A DNA stretch of 64,000 bases from an uncultured Lachnospiraceae bacterium (GCA_900554415.1 USGU01000006.1:1-64000), one strand, 5' to 3'; shown: positions 43,444-51,925, numbered from the stretch's first letter. The notes: generated from the sequence alone by a model not told the origin. Program-made: numbers and translations.

Positions 43444-43756
43444 TCGTCCTCAACTCCTCATCTACTTTCTTGCGTATCTGCCGGATAAGAGTTTCCCCAT
43501 CCAAATCACAGTAAAACCCAATATCCTTTCGGAAAAAGTTTTCGCATTCTTCTACCGTATACAAGGCTGGCATATCTTTGGGTTTTCGATGTAATCGGAT
43601 AAGTGCAAGACGATATTCTTTGACAGCCTGATATACCACTGCGCTGCATAGTCTTTCATATCCATCATGGCAAAATATTTCTTGTTTCTCTTGTTTTATG
43701 CTGCTCATCCTTTCTATGTATTCCTCCACAGTGTAGCGATTCATTTCTCCATTCAC
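43421..43756 (-). CDS. Phage protein of unknown function
   Basis: 111 residues, helical, charged. MNGEMNRYTVEEYIERMSSI ... ALIRLHRKPKDMPALYTVEECENFFRKDIGFYCDLDGETLIRQI. Overlaps the late regulator by 23 bases and the lipoprotein gene by 4. No domain recognised. Confidence 0.65.
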   Translation of the reverse strand: MNGEMNRYTVEEYIERMSSIKQEKQEIFCHDGYERLCSAVVYQAVKEYRLALIRLHRKPKDMPALYTVEECENFFRKDIGFYCDLDGETLIRQIRKKVDEELRTSAKRKVR

Positions 43757-44034
43757 TGATTGCTTTCTCCAACGATAATGGCAATCTCTTCTCCGTTCCG
43801 TCCATCATTGATTAGGTTTATATCTCCATAATAATCAAAAACCATTTCCCCTTGTTCGTAGACGATAATTCTTCCAGTGTGGCAAGGTTTTGGGTTTGTG
43901 ATTGATATGACGGGTTTATCGGACTCATCCGTTTTAGTTCCATTTTTACACCCAGTAAGCACAGCTGCTACAAGCAACATGACAAGGATTATCCTTTTTC
44001 TCTTACGCATCTGTTTTTCGCTGTTATTCTTCAT
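43753..44034 (-). CDS. Small phage lipoprotein, possible superinfection-exclusion factor
   Basis: About 93 residues from the ATG at 44034 after GAGGTGAAAGAG. Signal: basic KQMRKRKR, hydrophobic core, lipobox AVLTGC. Mature part of about 65 residues. Prophage lipoproteins often act in superinfection exclusion, but no specific family is recognised. ATGA overlap with the next gene. Confidence 0.7.
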   Translation of the reverse strand: MKNNSEKQMRKRKRIILVMLLVAAVLTGCKNGTKTDESDKPVISITNPKPCHTGRIIVYEQGEMVFDYYGDINLINDGRNGEEIAIIVGESNQ

Positions 44035-44047
44035 CTCTTTCACCTCG

Positions 44048-44269
44048 TTACCTTTTATAAACAACCCATCTGTCTGCACCTTTGAATTTTATTTTTATTT
44101 TTACTGGCATTCCATCATTTATAGCACCCTTTGACTTATATTCTCCAATAATCGTTGCTGTTTCTAGGATTTTATGGTTTTTTTCACACTCCATAGCTTT
44201 TTCTTTGTCTGAATAATCTGTGTTGCACACCTGGCACGTATATAATGTCTTTTCAATCATCTGTTCCAC
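44048..44269 (-). CDS. Small zinc-finger-like phage protein
   Basis: 73 residues (GTG start at 44269, or ATG at 44260 after GAGGTGGAACAG). CQVCNTDYSDKEKAMECEKNH is a C-x2-C ... C-x4-H arrangement resembling a zinc finger, followed by a short basic beta-rich tail. Common as an orphan early phage gene; role unknown. Confidence 0.6.
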   Translation of the reverse strand: MEQMIEKTLYTCQVCNTDYSDKEKAMECEKNHKILETATIIGEYKSKGAINDGMPVKIKIKFKGADRWVVYKR

Positions 44270-44273
44270 CTCT

Positions 44274-44354
44274 TCAAACTTTCCGTTTTCCAGCTTGTAC
44301 CATGTATCCGCCTTGATTCTTTCGCCACTCTACTACTAATTCTCCGTTTATCAT
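44274..44354 (-). CDS. Possible 26-residue ORF after the methyltransferase
   Basis: ATG overlaps the methyltransferase TGA as ATGA and encodes MINGELVVEWRKNQGGYMVQ and six more residues. The alternate frame over the same bases reads ADTWYKLENGKFEEV and runs in frame into the zinc-finger-like gene without a start codon, so the true reading is uncertain. It could be a remnant of a longer N-terminus. Confidence 0.3.
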   Translation of the reverse strand: MINGELVVEWRKNQGGYMVQAGKRKV

Positions 44355-45211
44355 TCTGGTAACACCTCCGGAAAATCTCTAATGGACATTTGACTTTCAT
44401 TTTCAAACACAAGCATTTCATTCTTTGCTCTTTCATAGAAATTTCTGTCAATTTCAAATCCAAAAGCACTTCTTCCAAGTTCATGCGCGGCTCTTAATGT
44501 CGTACCGCTTCCACAGCATGGATCGATCACAACATCTCCCTCGTCAGTGAATGTTTCAATCAGCTTTTTCAACACCGATACTGGCTTTTGAGCAGGATGT
44601 ATTTTGGGAATATCCTTTCCATCTTTTTTCCAAGTGAACCAATTAAATACCATGTGTCCAGTTCCTCGAATGTTCTTCCCATTCTCGTCTACTTTCAACC
44701 CGTTTCTAAACTTCGGGAGTCTATCACGATACAGTAATAATGCATATTCTGTAGCACCAACTACACGCATATTTGCTTTCAATACCTGAGGACTATAATT
44801 TTTGATAAACACCAAAGGAATATAATTCACAAAACCATGCTTCTTTGCTGCATCAATCAGAGTTGGTAACTGTTCAAAACTACAAAACACAATCATGCAT
44901 GGACTATCGCTGCTTCTTCCTCTGGCCATAGGCTTAGTATCGTCCTTTTTAAGCATCTTTGAACAGAAGTGAAAGTATTCGTACAAGTTAAAGTTAAAAT
45001 CGCTATTAAAGGCAGATTTGCCTGCTAACTTGCTTTCTCCATTCTTGTTGTCTCCGCCGTTATACCACATTGGATTGCTTCCGTAGAAGTTGCTTCCAAC
45101 ATTGTATGGCACATCCGCAATAATCAGCTGCGCTGGTGGGATTGCATATTTTTTGTAATTCTGCATTGAATCTCTATAAATATCACATTTAAGTTTTTTT
45201 CTTTGCTTCAT
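44351..45211 (-). CDS. Orphan DNA methyltransferase (N6-adenine/N4-cytosine type)
   Basis: About 286 residues from the ATG at 45211; a TTG at 45277 is a longer alternative. Beta-class order: catalytic motif IV first, here DVPYNVG (Val in place of the usual Pro of DPPY), later the SAM-binding motif DPCCGSGTTLRAAHELGRSAFGFEID. The target-recognition region lies between. No restriction endonuclease is nearby, so it may protect phage DNA from host restriction. Recognition sequence unknown. Confidence 0.85.
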   Translation of the reverse strand: MKQRKKLKCDIYRDSMQNYKKYAIPPAQLIIADVPYNVGSNFYGSNPMWYNGGDNKNGESKLAGKSAFNSDFNFNLYEYFHFCSKMLKKDDTKPMARGRSSDSPCMIVFCSFEQLPTLIDAAKKHGFVNYIPLVFIKNYSPQVLKANMRVVGATEYALLLYRDRLPKFRNGLKVDENGKNIRGTGHMVFNWFTWKKDGKDIPKIHPAQKPVSVLKKLIETFTDEGDVVIDPCCGSGTTLRAAHELGRSAFGFEIDRNFYERAKNEMLVFENESQMSIRDFPEVLPE

Positions 45212-45269
45212 CTTCTCGAAAGGAGCCGATATATCTTTGCCCGGCCGGAGCTCTGTCTCCTTTCTGTAG

Positions 45270-45458
45270 TTAATCAATCAACGTTGGTCTACCCGTCCTA
45301 TCTACTCCCTGAAAATCTTCGATTTCATCATAAACTGCATATAATTTATTCAATAAATCTTTTGGAACCATACCTCCAATCGCTCGGTCGGCATTTCCTC
45401 CTTTTCCAGTTACGCACGTTGTTATTATTTGTACCAAATTGTCATTGCCATTTAACAT
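45270..45458 (-). CDS. Small phage protein, unknown
   Basis: 62 residues. MLNGNDNLVQIITTCVTGKG ... DLLNKLYAVYDEIEDFQGVDRTGRP. Five bases after the preceding stop (45464). No family recognised; conserved spacing in the early operon suggests a real gene. Confidence 0.6.
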   Translation of the reverse strand: MLNGNDNLVQIITTCVTGKGGNADRAIGGMVPKDLLNKLYAVYDEIEDFQGVDRTGRPTLID

Positions 45459-45463
45459 ATTTT

Positions 45464-45592
45464 CTATCTTCTTTTCTTCTTTCTCTTTCTTTTACTTCCT
45501 GCAAAGATAAAAGCATTCATATTTGCTGGATTAAATCCACCAGACACCGTTTTCTTTCCGGAACTGTGACCATATTTTACAGTATTGCTCAT
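45464..45592 (-). CDS. 42-residue very basic phage protein
   Basis: Starts MSNTVKYGHSSGKKTVSGGF, ends in a run of Lys/Arg (GSKRKRKKKRR). GGAGGGCC precedes the ATG. Likely nucleic-acid-binding by charge alone. Unknown function. Confidence 0.5.
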   Translation of the reverse strand: MSNTVKYGHSSGKKTVSGGFNPANMNAFIFAGSKRKRKKKRR

Positions 45593-45600
45593 TGGCCCTC

Positions 45601-46458
45601 CTAATTTCCAAGCAACTCTTTTGTCAGCTTGTCCATGTCGTAATCCCGCTCCTCAAAATTACGAAATTTACTATCCGTCTTTTCCTGCTTCTTATTTCCA
45701 TTCTTCTTTCCTTTTACCGGGTACAGATTCTTCCATCCACCGGCTGTTGCTTTCTTTACAATAGCCAAACGTTCCGCACTGTCAGAAGACATCGAAAGCA
45801 GTTCATCCCTCATAGCCTCTATCTGTTCATTGGATATCGCACCCCAATTTTTCTCACGGACAACAAGATATAACTGGAACGCATTTTCAAGGTTTGTATC
45901 ATCAAAAACGGACTTATATACTTTATTTTTATTTTCTTTTATTTCTATAGTATTTTCTTCCGAAGTATTTTGAATTTCTTCGGAAGTATTTTGAATTTCT
46001 TCGGAAGAAATTCGCTTTAAGGCCGCACTTAAGAAAGGCTTCTCCGTTTCTTTTTCACCAAGGAGCCAATATTCTTTACTATAGAGCTGTCTTTTCATGC
46101 GCTTTACTGCTATCTCGTAATAGCGTCGCTGAATCCCAGCAGAGGTGATGATGTTTTTCGTCATGAGGTCATCGTCTAAGAGACCTATCTCAGAGCAAAA
46201 GTGCACCACTTGCACGACAGCCTTTTGGTTCTTTACCCACTTGTTTCCAATCATTTTTATAATCATTCTTGATAGCTTATCCAAGGGGATTTCTGCATAG
46301 TAACCGTTTTTGTACACAATACAAAGAATACAATCATATATGGTTACTCCAAGAGGACCAAAACGGTCCAATAAATCGAAGATTTTATCATCTTCATAAA
46401 AGTCCAACATTTTCGGAAAGTATGTAAGCCCTGGTTTATTTGGCGCTCCTCGCCCCAT
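45601..46458 (-). CDS. DUF4373 (Lin1244/Lin1753-like) phage replication protein
   Basis: About 285 residues from the ATG at 46458 (MGRGAPNKPGLTYFPK). N-terminal DUF4373 domain (FYEDDKIFDLLDRFGPLGVTIYDCILCIVYKNGYY), a winged-helix-type initiator domain. A central low-complexity linker contains three SEEIQNT-like units encoded by 21-bp tandem repeats (about 45955-46010). Likely replication initiator; no separate DnaC-like loader is seen next to it. Confidence 0.8.
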   Translation of the reverse strand: MGRGAPNKPGLTYFPKMLDFYEDDKIFDLLDRFGPLGVTIYDCILCIVYKNGYYAEIPLDKLSRMIIKMIGNKWVKNQKAVVQVVHFCSEIGLLDDDLMTKNIITSAGIQRRYYEIAVKRMKRQLYSKEYWLLGEKETEKPFLSAALKRISSEEIQNTSEEIQNTSEENTIEIKENKNKVYKSVFDDTNLENAFQLYLVVREKNWGAISNEQIEAMRDELLSMSSDSAERLAIVKKATAGGWKNLYPVKGKKNGNKKQEKTDSKFRNFEERDYDMDKLTKELLGN

Positions 46459-46467
46459 CCGCTCCAC

Positions 46468-46905
46468 CTACCCTCCTATATATTCCTCAACGGTAATATC
46501 AAGTCCCTCTATTGCGGCATACACTTTCTTTGCCTGCACCAGTACGATCTGCGTATCATCGTGATAAGCAACTCCATTTAATGCGTCTGCAACTACTTTT
46601 ACAATGTTATCCATATCCGGTTTTTTAAGCGGAAGTATCTTTCCTTCTAACATCTCAAGCCGTTTCTTTTTCGGCGTGCTCTGAGGTGGTAAAAACCTTG
46701 CTACAATACGAAGCGTAACCGGAGTACCGGCTTCCAGATACATTCCTTCCGATTCCGTCAGATAACGCTCTTTAATGAAATTCTCATAAAGTACCGTATT
46801 ATCCGGTGTCATGGAAATATTTTTTCCCGCATCCGTATGATGAAAGGTTCTTGCCCTTGCTTTTCCCTGCGGTTTCCCTGGAACCATAAACATCACTGCT
46901 TTCAT
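46468..46905 (-). CDS. rusA: RusA-family Holliday-junction resolvase
   Basis: About 145 residues from the ATG at 46905 (MKAVMFMVPGKPQGKARAR), AAGGGG upstream. Catalytic block KPDMDNIVKVVADALNGVAYHDDTQI holds the conserved acidic residues. Resolves branched DNA before packaging. Confidence 0.92.
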   Translation of the reverse strand: MKAVMFMVPGKPQGKARARTFHHTDAGKNISMTPDNTVLYENFIKERYLTESEGMYLEAGTPVTLRIVARFLPPQSTPKKKRLEMLEGKILPLKKPDMDNIVKVVADALNGVAYHDDTQIVLVQAKKVYAAIEGLDITVEEYIGG

Positions 46906-47008
46906 TTCATACCCCTTTCTGCCCGTACCACAGTTTTTACGTGTGATACGGGCCAATCAATCATCTACAAGTAACTGTGTGATATACTATCCTAAGGAAA
47001 TACCATAT

Positions 47009-47932
47009 CTATCCAAAAAACGATGCTTCGATATCGTCACTTGGCTGCACTGCCTTTACTGGTTCTTCTTTTGCCTCATGCAGTTCCTGCTCTGATACCA
47101 CCCTATCGTCTTCTGTGCTTACGTCATCCACATACTCCGTCTTTCCGTCCTCATGAATCACTGCCATGTCTTTATCAATTGCGTTCTGCAGGTCAATACT
47201 CATAATCCCCCATTTACTGATAAGCTGACGAAGCATTGTTTTTAGCGCCATTCCATCAAAATCCTTAAACCAGAAAGAGGAATACTTCCACATATCTTTT
47301 TCAGGGACTTTCCCCTGTTCCAATAACTCCAATGCCTTTGCACCGCCATTCTTGTGGAATGCAAAGGAATATTTCTCTGCGTGCGCCAGCATCTTCTTTT
47401 TCGACCAGTACAAAGTCTTACGGAAACCATTCTCGTATTCGAACATTGCAAAATATCCCATGGTTGGAGCTTCTTCTCTGAGGATATCATCTTCAATTAA
47501 GTTGACTTCCATTTCCTCATCCAGGGGGTCGTAACGAACCAGTTCCCCTTCCTTGATTACCAGAACATTCAATTTTTTATAGTAACCAGAACGGATTGCA
47601 AGCTGGATGTATCCCTTGTATCCAAGTTGGAACTGCGCTTCTTTACAGCCTTTCTTTTTGTTATCAAATGGGACCATGTAAAACTGACCAAGCTGTGGTG
47701 ATGGAGAAAGGTTTAGGGCCTCTCCAAGTAATGCTGCATTTACGATACTTGGACTGGTGCACTCTTGCAGTGCTGGTGTACTCTGCACCGCGCTTACGAT
47801 ACTGGAAATAAACCTTGTCCCATTCTTTCCACCTACAACCTGATTAATCTGCTTTTTTACTGCATCATTCTGCAGATATACCGATAATTTCATCGACTGT
47901 CCTTGTCTTGCCAGACTGTTATTTACTGCCAT
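47009..47932 (-). CDS. recT: RecT-family single-strand annealing protein
   Basis: 307 residues. KKQINQVVGGKNGTRFISSIVSAVQ, LSPSPQLGQFYMVPF and QLGYKGYIQLAIRSGYYKKLNV are RecT hallmarks. Pairs with the YqaJ exonuclease encoded upstream to form a two-component recombination system for phage DNA. C-terminal acidic tail. Confidence 0.95.
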   Translation of the reverse strand: MAVNNSLARQGQSMKLSVYLQNDAVKKQINQVVGGKNGTRFISSIVSAVQSTPALQECTSPSIVNAALLGEALNLSPSPQLGQFYMVPFDNKKKGCKEAQFQLGYKGYIQLAIRSGYYKKLNVLVIKEGELVRYDPLDEEMEVNLIEDDILREEAPTMGYFAMFEYENGFRKTLYWSKKKMLAHAEKYSFAFHKNGGAKALELLEQGKVPEKDMWKYSSFWFKDFDGMALKTMLRQLISKWGIMSIDLQNAIDKDMAVIHEDGKTEYVDDVSTEDDRVVSEQELHEAKEEPVKAVQPSDDIEASFFG

Positions 47933-47935
47933 TTC

Positions 47936-48802
47936 TTATTCCACCTTTCCAAATCTAATCTGATTCTCTGACATATAATCACGAAGTGCCATAAGCTGCT
48001 TTTTTGTTCCCCATACACGGAAATCAAGCTGTAGTACCGTTTCTTCTTCAGGCTCTGCTGTTTCCGCTTCTGGAACTTCTTCCATCACTGTTTCAGGCTC
48101 CTTAATCCGTACATCTGCGGATTCCTGCCCTACCGTTTCCTCCGCTCTCTGCTTGTCCTGTTCTGCTTTTAAACGCTCTGCTTCTAATTTCCTTTTCTGA
48201 ATGCCAGCAAGTCTTTGCCCTTCCCGTATTGCCTGGTTCACATCAAGCGTTGATTTATAAACTTCCATTGCTTCGAAACTGAATTCTGGAAGATTATTAA
48301 TCGTAAGCACATCGGAACCTATCTGATACATCCGGCTCTTCATCTGTTCCTCGATTTTGGAAAGAGTTACGGTTGCGTTCAGCCATTTTTCGTCCCAAAT
48401 CATATCGAGACTCACAAAGGTCTGAAATCCAATGGATGCAAACAATGCTTTAATTTCTTCTTTTTTTGCCACTTTTCTTCGCTCATCAATCTCTTTTACC
48501 TGAGAATCGATTAGCTTAATCGGTTCGTCAATCAATACCGTGATTTCTCTTACCTGCTGTTCAAATTTTTCGTATGGCTCCATACAGATTTTCTTTACAC
48601 GCTTTCGTTCATCTTCAAAAGCGTTTTTTAGCTTATTCAAACCTGCGCGGTCCTTTTTCATATCTGCAAGTGAATCCTCGGTATATGCGATTGTCTTGTA
48701 ATCTTTTACCTTTTCAGCGATTGCAGCTTTCAGTTCCTCGTTATTCCACAGAATCTGTTCTGTAAGCCAGTTTTCCTGTGGATTCATAATTCTAAGTTCC
48801 AT
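47936..48802 (-). CDS. DUF1351 protein of the recombination module
   Basis: About 288 residues from the ATG at 48802 after AAGAAGGAGGACACT. Long coiled region (LADMKKDRAGLNKLKNAFEDERKRVKKIC), Gln/Glu-rich linker at about 200-250. DUF1351 genes regularly lie between recT and the exonuclease; biochemical role not known to me. Confidence 0.85.
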   Translation of the reverse strand: MELRIMNPQENWLTEQILWNNEELKAAIAEKVKDYKTIAYTEDSLADMKKDRAGLNKLKNAFEDERKRVKKICMEPYEKFEQQVREITVLIDEPIKLIDSQVKEIDERRKVAKKEEIKALFASIGFQTFVSLDMIWDEKWLNATVTLSKIEEQMKSRMYQIGSDVLTINNLPEFSFEAMEVYKSTLDVNQAIREGQRLAGIQKRKLEAERLKAEQDKQRAEETVGQESADVRIKEPETVMEEVPEAETAEPEEETVLQLDFRVWGTKKQLMALRDYMSENQIRFGKVE

Positions 48803-48816
48803 AGTGTCCTCCTTCT

Positions 48817-49590
48817 TTATATTTCGGGAAGTATGAGAGGTGGTTTCCTGCCACTCTCTACATACTTCCAAAATTTGATTTCTTCATCTAGCAGATAATT
48901 CAAATCATCTTCAACTTCTGCTCTTTCGATGAAATAGGGTTTTTCTTGTATCCTCACTTCCATTCCCCAGTTGCTCCTCAAACGTGCCAGAAGAACAACA
49001 AATTCATATCCGGTAACAAGGAGATAATGTAATACCTGGGTGTAATAATTATCTGGAATACGGTCTTTCCATTTTTCATACTGCATGGACTGCAGAATAT
49101 TGGTAGTCTTGATTTCGAGAATCCCTTTTCTTCCGTCCTGATCAATCAGTTCACCGTCCAGTGATGCCTGCATGAAAGGATGTTCCCGGCTTTGCAAAAT
49201 CCGGTATTCATGGTGCAGCACCTGGTACTGTGGGTAATCCAGCCGAAACAATTCCCTGATATGGTGCTCTGCTTCTTTTCCATAAATCACATATGGCTTT
49301 TCTGATATATCAGATGTCATTTTCCTTCCAGTTTTTTCCTCAAACAGTTCAATATTGGTCTTATAAGGATTCTTCCCAACTACTGCACTTGCATCACTGC
49401 CACCAATTCCATGTAGCCTTCCTTTTAACCATGCCTTTTCGTCTGCAAAATCGTAAATTTTATATGCAGGCTTTCCTTTGTCTGTTTCTTCCTCTGCATC
49501 CTCATCTTTCTTGTCCCGTTCCCTGCAGATGCATTGTTCTCCGGGGTCTAAGTTATCTCCACAATAAGGACACGTAACATACATTGCCAT
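48817..49590 (-). CDS. YqaJ-type viral recombinase exonuclease
   Basis: 257 residues. N-terminal zinc-ribbon-like CPYCGDNLDPGEQCIC, then the lambda-exonuclease-like nuclease core: GIGGSDASAVVGKNPYKTN, GILEIKTTN and YYTQVLHYLLVTG. Makes single-strand tails for RecT. Confidence 0.93.
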   Translation of the reverse strand: MAMYVTCPYCGDNLDPGEQCICRERDKKDEDAEEETDKGKPAYKIYDFADEKAWLKGRLHGIGGSDASAVVGKNPYKTNIELFEEKTGRKMTSDISEKPYVIYGKEAEHHIRELFRLDYPQYQVLHHEYRILQSREHPFMQASLDGELIDQDGRKGILEIKTTNILQSMQYEKWKDRIPDNYYTQVLHYLLVTGYEFVVLLARLRSNWGMEVRIQEKPYFIERAEVEDDLNYLLDEEIKFWKYVESGRKPPLILPEI

Positions 49591-49814
49591 TATGCAAATA
49601 CACCTCCCAGATAATCCTTTCCAAAGCTGATTAATTCTTTAAATTCATCTTCCTCATGCAACCAATCTCCCGAATAAAACCACTCCACAAGCATCTTCCG
49701 GAACTCTGCCTGGTCTTCCTCAGTGCCATGCAGACATCTTTCCAAGGCATATTCGTAAGCCTGGTCATCTTCTATAACTGTGTCTTTTTCACTTCTGATA
49801 CCTATGTAAGACAT
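49590..49814 (-). CDS. Small acidic phage protein
   Basis: 74 residues, acidic. MSYIGIRSEKDTVIEDDQAY ... EDQAEFRKMLVEWFYSGDWLHEEDEF. Stop overlaps the exonuclease start by one base. AGAGGAAATG upstream. Similar genes precede yqaJ in related phages; role unknown. Confidence 0.6.
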   Translation of the reverse strand: MSYIGIRSEKDTVIEDDQAYEYALERCLHGTEEDQAEFRKMLVEWFYSGDWLHEEDEFKELISFGKDYLGGVFA

Positions 49815-49899
49815 TTGACATTTCCTCTATTTTGTTAGATAATAAATTTGATATTTTGCATGAGTGCCTGAAACTTGCCGGTTTCGATAGGCACTCTTT

Positions 49900-50058
49900 T
49901 TATATAAAACAGCAACCGAATAGCATAAGGCCTATTGCTGCTCCTATGAATGCACCGCTTAAAATTTCAGCGAAACTTCTTTTTAATGCATCCAACTCTG
50001 CCTCGCGCTTCTGACGGTGTTTGTCGCAGGCGAATATTCGTTCATGTTCTTTCGTCAT
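49900..50058 (-). CDS. 52-residue phage membrane protein
   Basis: Start at the ATG at 50058 (MTKEHERIFACDKHRQKREA) after AAAGGAGAAAGT. Charged N-terminal half then one membrane helix (GAFIGAAIGLMLFGCCFI). Unknown. Confidence 0.5.
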   Translation of the reverse strand: MTKEHERIFACDKHRQKREAELDALKRSFAEILSGAFIGAAIGLMLFGCCFI

Positions 50059-50092
50059 ACTTTCTCCTTTCAGCTTGTCCAATTGTTCCCGC

Positions 50093-50245
50093 CTAAGCGG
50101 TTTTCTCTTTCTCAAATCCAATGTTTTGCATTTCTTCATTAATCCTTGCTGCAACCATGGATTTCAGTTCTTCTGCATCTAGCTCCTCTTTGGAATACAA
50201 TTTTCCATCAATCCGGAATTTGCTTATAATCTGTATTTTTGTCAT
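50093..50245 (-). CDS. 50-residue phage protein
   Basis: Start at the ATG at 50245 (MTKIQIISKFRIDGKLYSKE) after GCGAGGTGGTGCT. Compact beta-alpha pattern; no family recognised. Part of the early minus-strand operon. Confidence 0.5.
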   Translation of the reverse strand: MTKIQIISKFRIDGKLYSKEELDAEELKSMVAARINEEMQNIGFEKEKTA

Positions 50246-50259
50246 AGCACCACCTCGCT

Positions 50260-50511
50260 TTATCTTATGAGGGTCCGATTGTCCATGTTGATATATTCTG
50301 TGATTCTGTCGGCTACTCTGCGGGCCCAATAATTCACTTCTCGGTCTGCCATGTCAATTTCTTTCTGCAAAGCAATGTACTTATCCGTTTTCTCAGTGGT
50401 TCTTTCTTCCAGAATCGCATTGCCAAGTTCTTTCAATTCCTTTTCCAACGCTTCTTTTCTTTGCTTTTCATCCAAATACGCTCGGTGCGCTTCTAAAATC
50501 TGTTCATACAT
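50260..50511 (-). CDS. Coiled-coil phage protein, unknown
   Basis: 83 residues, almost all helix: MYEQILEAHRAYLDEKQRKE ... LQKEIDMADREVNYWARRVADRI. Ends 15 bp before the next gene. Unknown function. Confidence 0.6.
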   Translation of the reverse strand: MYEQILEAHRAYLDEKQRKEALEKELKELGNAILEERTTEKTDKYIALQKEIDMADREVNYWARRVADRITEYINMDNRTLIR

Positions 50512-50529
50512 GCTATTACCTGCCTTTGT

Positions 50530-50558
50530 TTACTTCATATATTTTGTTGTGGTATAAT
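50530..50558 (+). promoter_or_regulatory. Promoter of the Abi-alpha gene
   Basis: TTACTT, 17-bp spacer, extended -10 TGG-TATAAT (TATAAT at 50553-50558) on the plus strand, giving an expression unit independent of the lytic operon. Confidence 0.6.
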
Positions 50559-50589
50559 CTTCCTATCAAATGATGAAAGGAATGATATT

Positions 50590-51393
50590 ATGTCAGATGA
50601 AACAAGCGCTAAAACAGCTTTAATCAATCTCCCTGAAGTACCAGACTCCATAGATAATGCTTTGCAAAATCTTACTGATATTCCTACTAAAAATGTAGGG
50701 CAAACATTTGGCGACATTTGGTATCTTGTATTTGGTTCAATCTCTCATGTCGCTGATAAAAAGCGTATGAAATATGCTGCCGATCTCGAGCAGTATCGTA
50801 AACAATTAGCACAATCTATTGAACAAATTCCAGATGATAAAAAAGTAGAAGCATCAATCCAAGTAACTGCACAAGCTCTAGAAAATTCAAAATACTGCAT
50901 CACCTCTGAAACACTACGCGACATGTTTGTGAACTTAATTTCTGGAACCATGAATCGAGATTTTGAGCCATTGATTCATCCTTCTTTTCCCGAAATGATT
51001 AAGCAAATGGATGAAAATGATGCCTGTATGCTTATGGAATTAAAAAGAAATAATCGTAATATTCCAATCGCTGAATTTCAAGAATCATTTGATGAAGGCA
51101 AATCCACTATCACATATTTCACCAATGCTTACATTAGTGAGATTTTCGATTTATCATTATCAGACTGTAGTTGTTCATTATCATCACTTGAACGTATGGG
51201 GTTAATATCTATTTCTTATGAAAACTATTTAATTGATGACTCACGTTATAAACCTTTTTACCAAACAACTGTATACAAAGATATCGCTAAAGAAATTTCT
51301 AGCTATAACCGAAATTCCAAAATATGTTTAAAAAAAGGCATTTGTACTATTACCCCGCTTGGAAAACGCTTTATTTCAACTTGTGTATCGTAG
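50590..51393 (+). CDS. Abi-alpha (DUF4393) family protein, candidate phage-defence cargo
   Basis: 267 residues. Pattern NVGQTFGDIWYLVFGSISHVADKKRMKYAADLEQYRKQLAQSIEQIP and the middle FVNLISGTMNRD match the Abi-alpha/DUF4393 family, which is linked by annotation to abortive infection. No membrane helix is evident. AAAGGAATG upstream. It is transcribed against the surrounding lytic genes from its own promoter, so it is probably expressed in the lysogen. Confidence 0.8.
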   Translation: MSDETSAKTALINLPEVPDSIDNALQNLTDIPTKNVGQTFGDIWYLVFGSISHVADKKRMKYAADLEQYRKQLAQSIEQIPDDKKVEASIQVTAQALENSKYCITSETLRDMFVNLISGTMNRDFEPLIHPSFPEMIKQMDENDACMLMELKRNNRNIPIAEFQESFDEGKSTITYFTNAYISEIFDLSLSDCSCSLSSLERMGLISISYENYLIDDSRYKPFYQTTVYKDIAKEISSYNRNSKICLKKGICTITPLGKRFISTCVS

Positions 51394-51529
51394 AATCTAC
51401 GAAGTCTTTTGTTTTTTTACAAACTTCATCTACATAGCCATCTACTATTTGAAAATAGCGGGTGGCTAAAATTCTCGTTGTAATAGCGGAAACTATTACA
51501 GAACATCCAATACAAATTAACAAATCCAT
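51371..51529 (-). CDS. 52-residue phage membrane protein
   Basis: Starts MDLLICIGCSVIVSAITTRI: one membrane helix, then a charged tail. GAAGGTGGGAAAA precedes the ATG. Its 3' end overlaps the convergent Abi-alpha gene by 23 bases. A different frame (51426-51650) over the same DNA is also open but lacks these features in its 3' part. Confidence 0.45.
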   Translation of the reverse strand: MDLLICIGCSVIVSAITTRILATRYFQIVDGYVDEVCKKTKDFVDSTIHKLK

Positions 51530-51673
51530 TTTTCCCACCTTCTTTCTCTAATTTAAGTAGCACTTTGTAGCATTGGCGGAGCTTCCTCCTACTCACTTTC
51601 ATTGCGTCTCTTTCCTTAAGCACTTCTACGCTTCTATGACGCCTGTTCAATCAGTGGAACATAACCATGCTTC

Positions 51674-51925
51674 TTACGCTCTCGCATCTTCATCACTGAT
51701 AGTGCTTAAATCATCTTTAACTGCATATGACTCACTAACAAAAACGTTTTCATCGGAAATAGTTACATCAATAGCTACATGATGTTCATTTACAAATGTG
51801 AGAACAATTCCCTCTCCAAAATCTCCATTGGTTTCTGTGCTTCTCACGTCTGCCACCTTGAATCCAATAAGTGGAACAAATGCTTCTTTTTCTCCTGCGT
51901 ACTCATGACTTATAATATTTTTCAT
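51674..51925 (-). CDS. Phage protein, unknown
   Basis: 83 residues, acidic, beta-rich: MKNIISHEYAGEKEAFVPLI ... IVLTFVNEHHVAIDVTISDENVFVSE. AGGAGAAAAATG context before the start. No family recognised. Confidence 0.55.
   Translation of the reverse strand: MKNIISHEYAGEKEAFVPLIGFKVADVRSTETNGDFGEGIVLTFVNEHHVAIDVTISDENVFVSESYAVKDDLSTISDEDARA

Noticed and set aside
51426..51650. 74-codon minus-strand ORF starting MNRRHRSVEVLKERDAMKV
   Set aside because: Overlaps in another frame a short gene with a better ribosome-binding site and a membrane-helix pattern; its 5' part could still encode a short basic peptide, but this is not supported.
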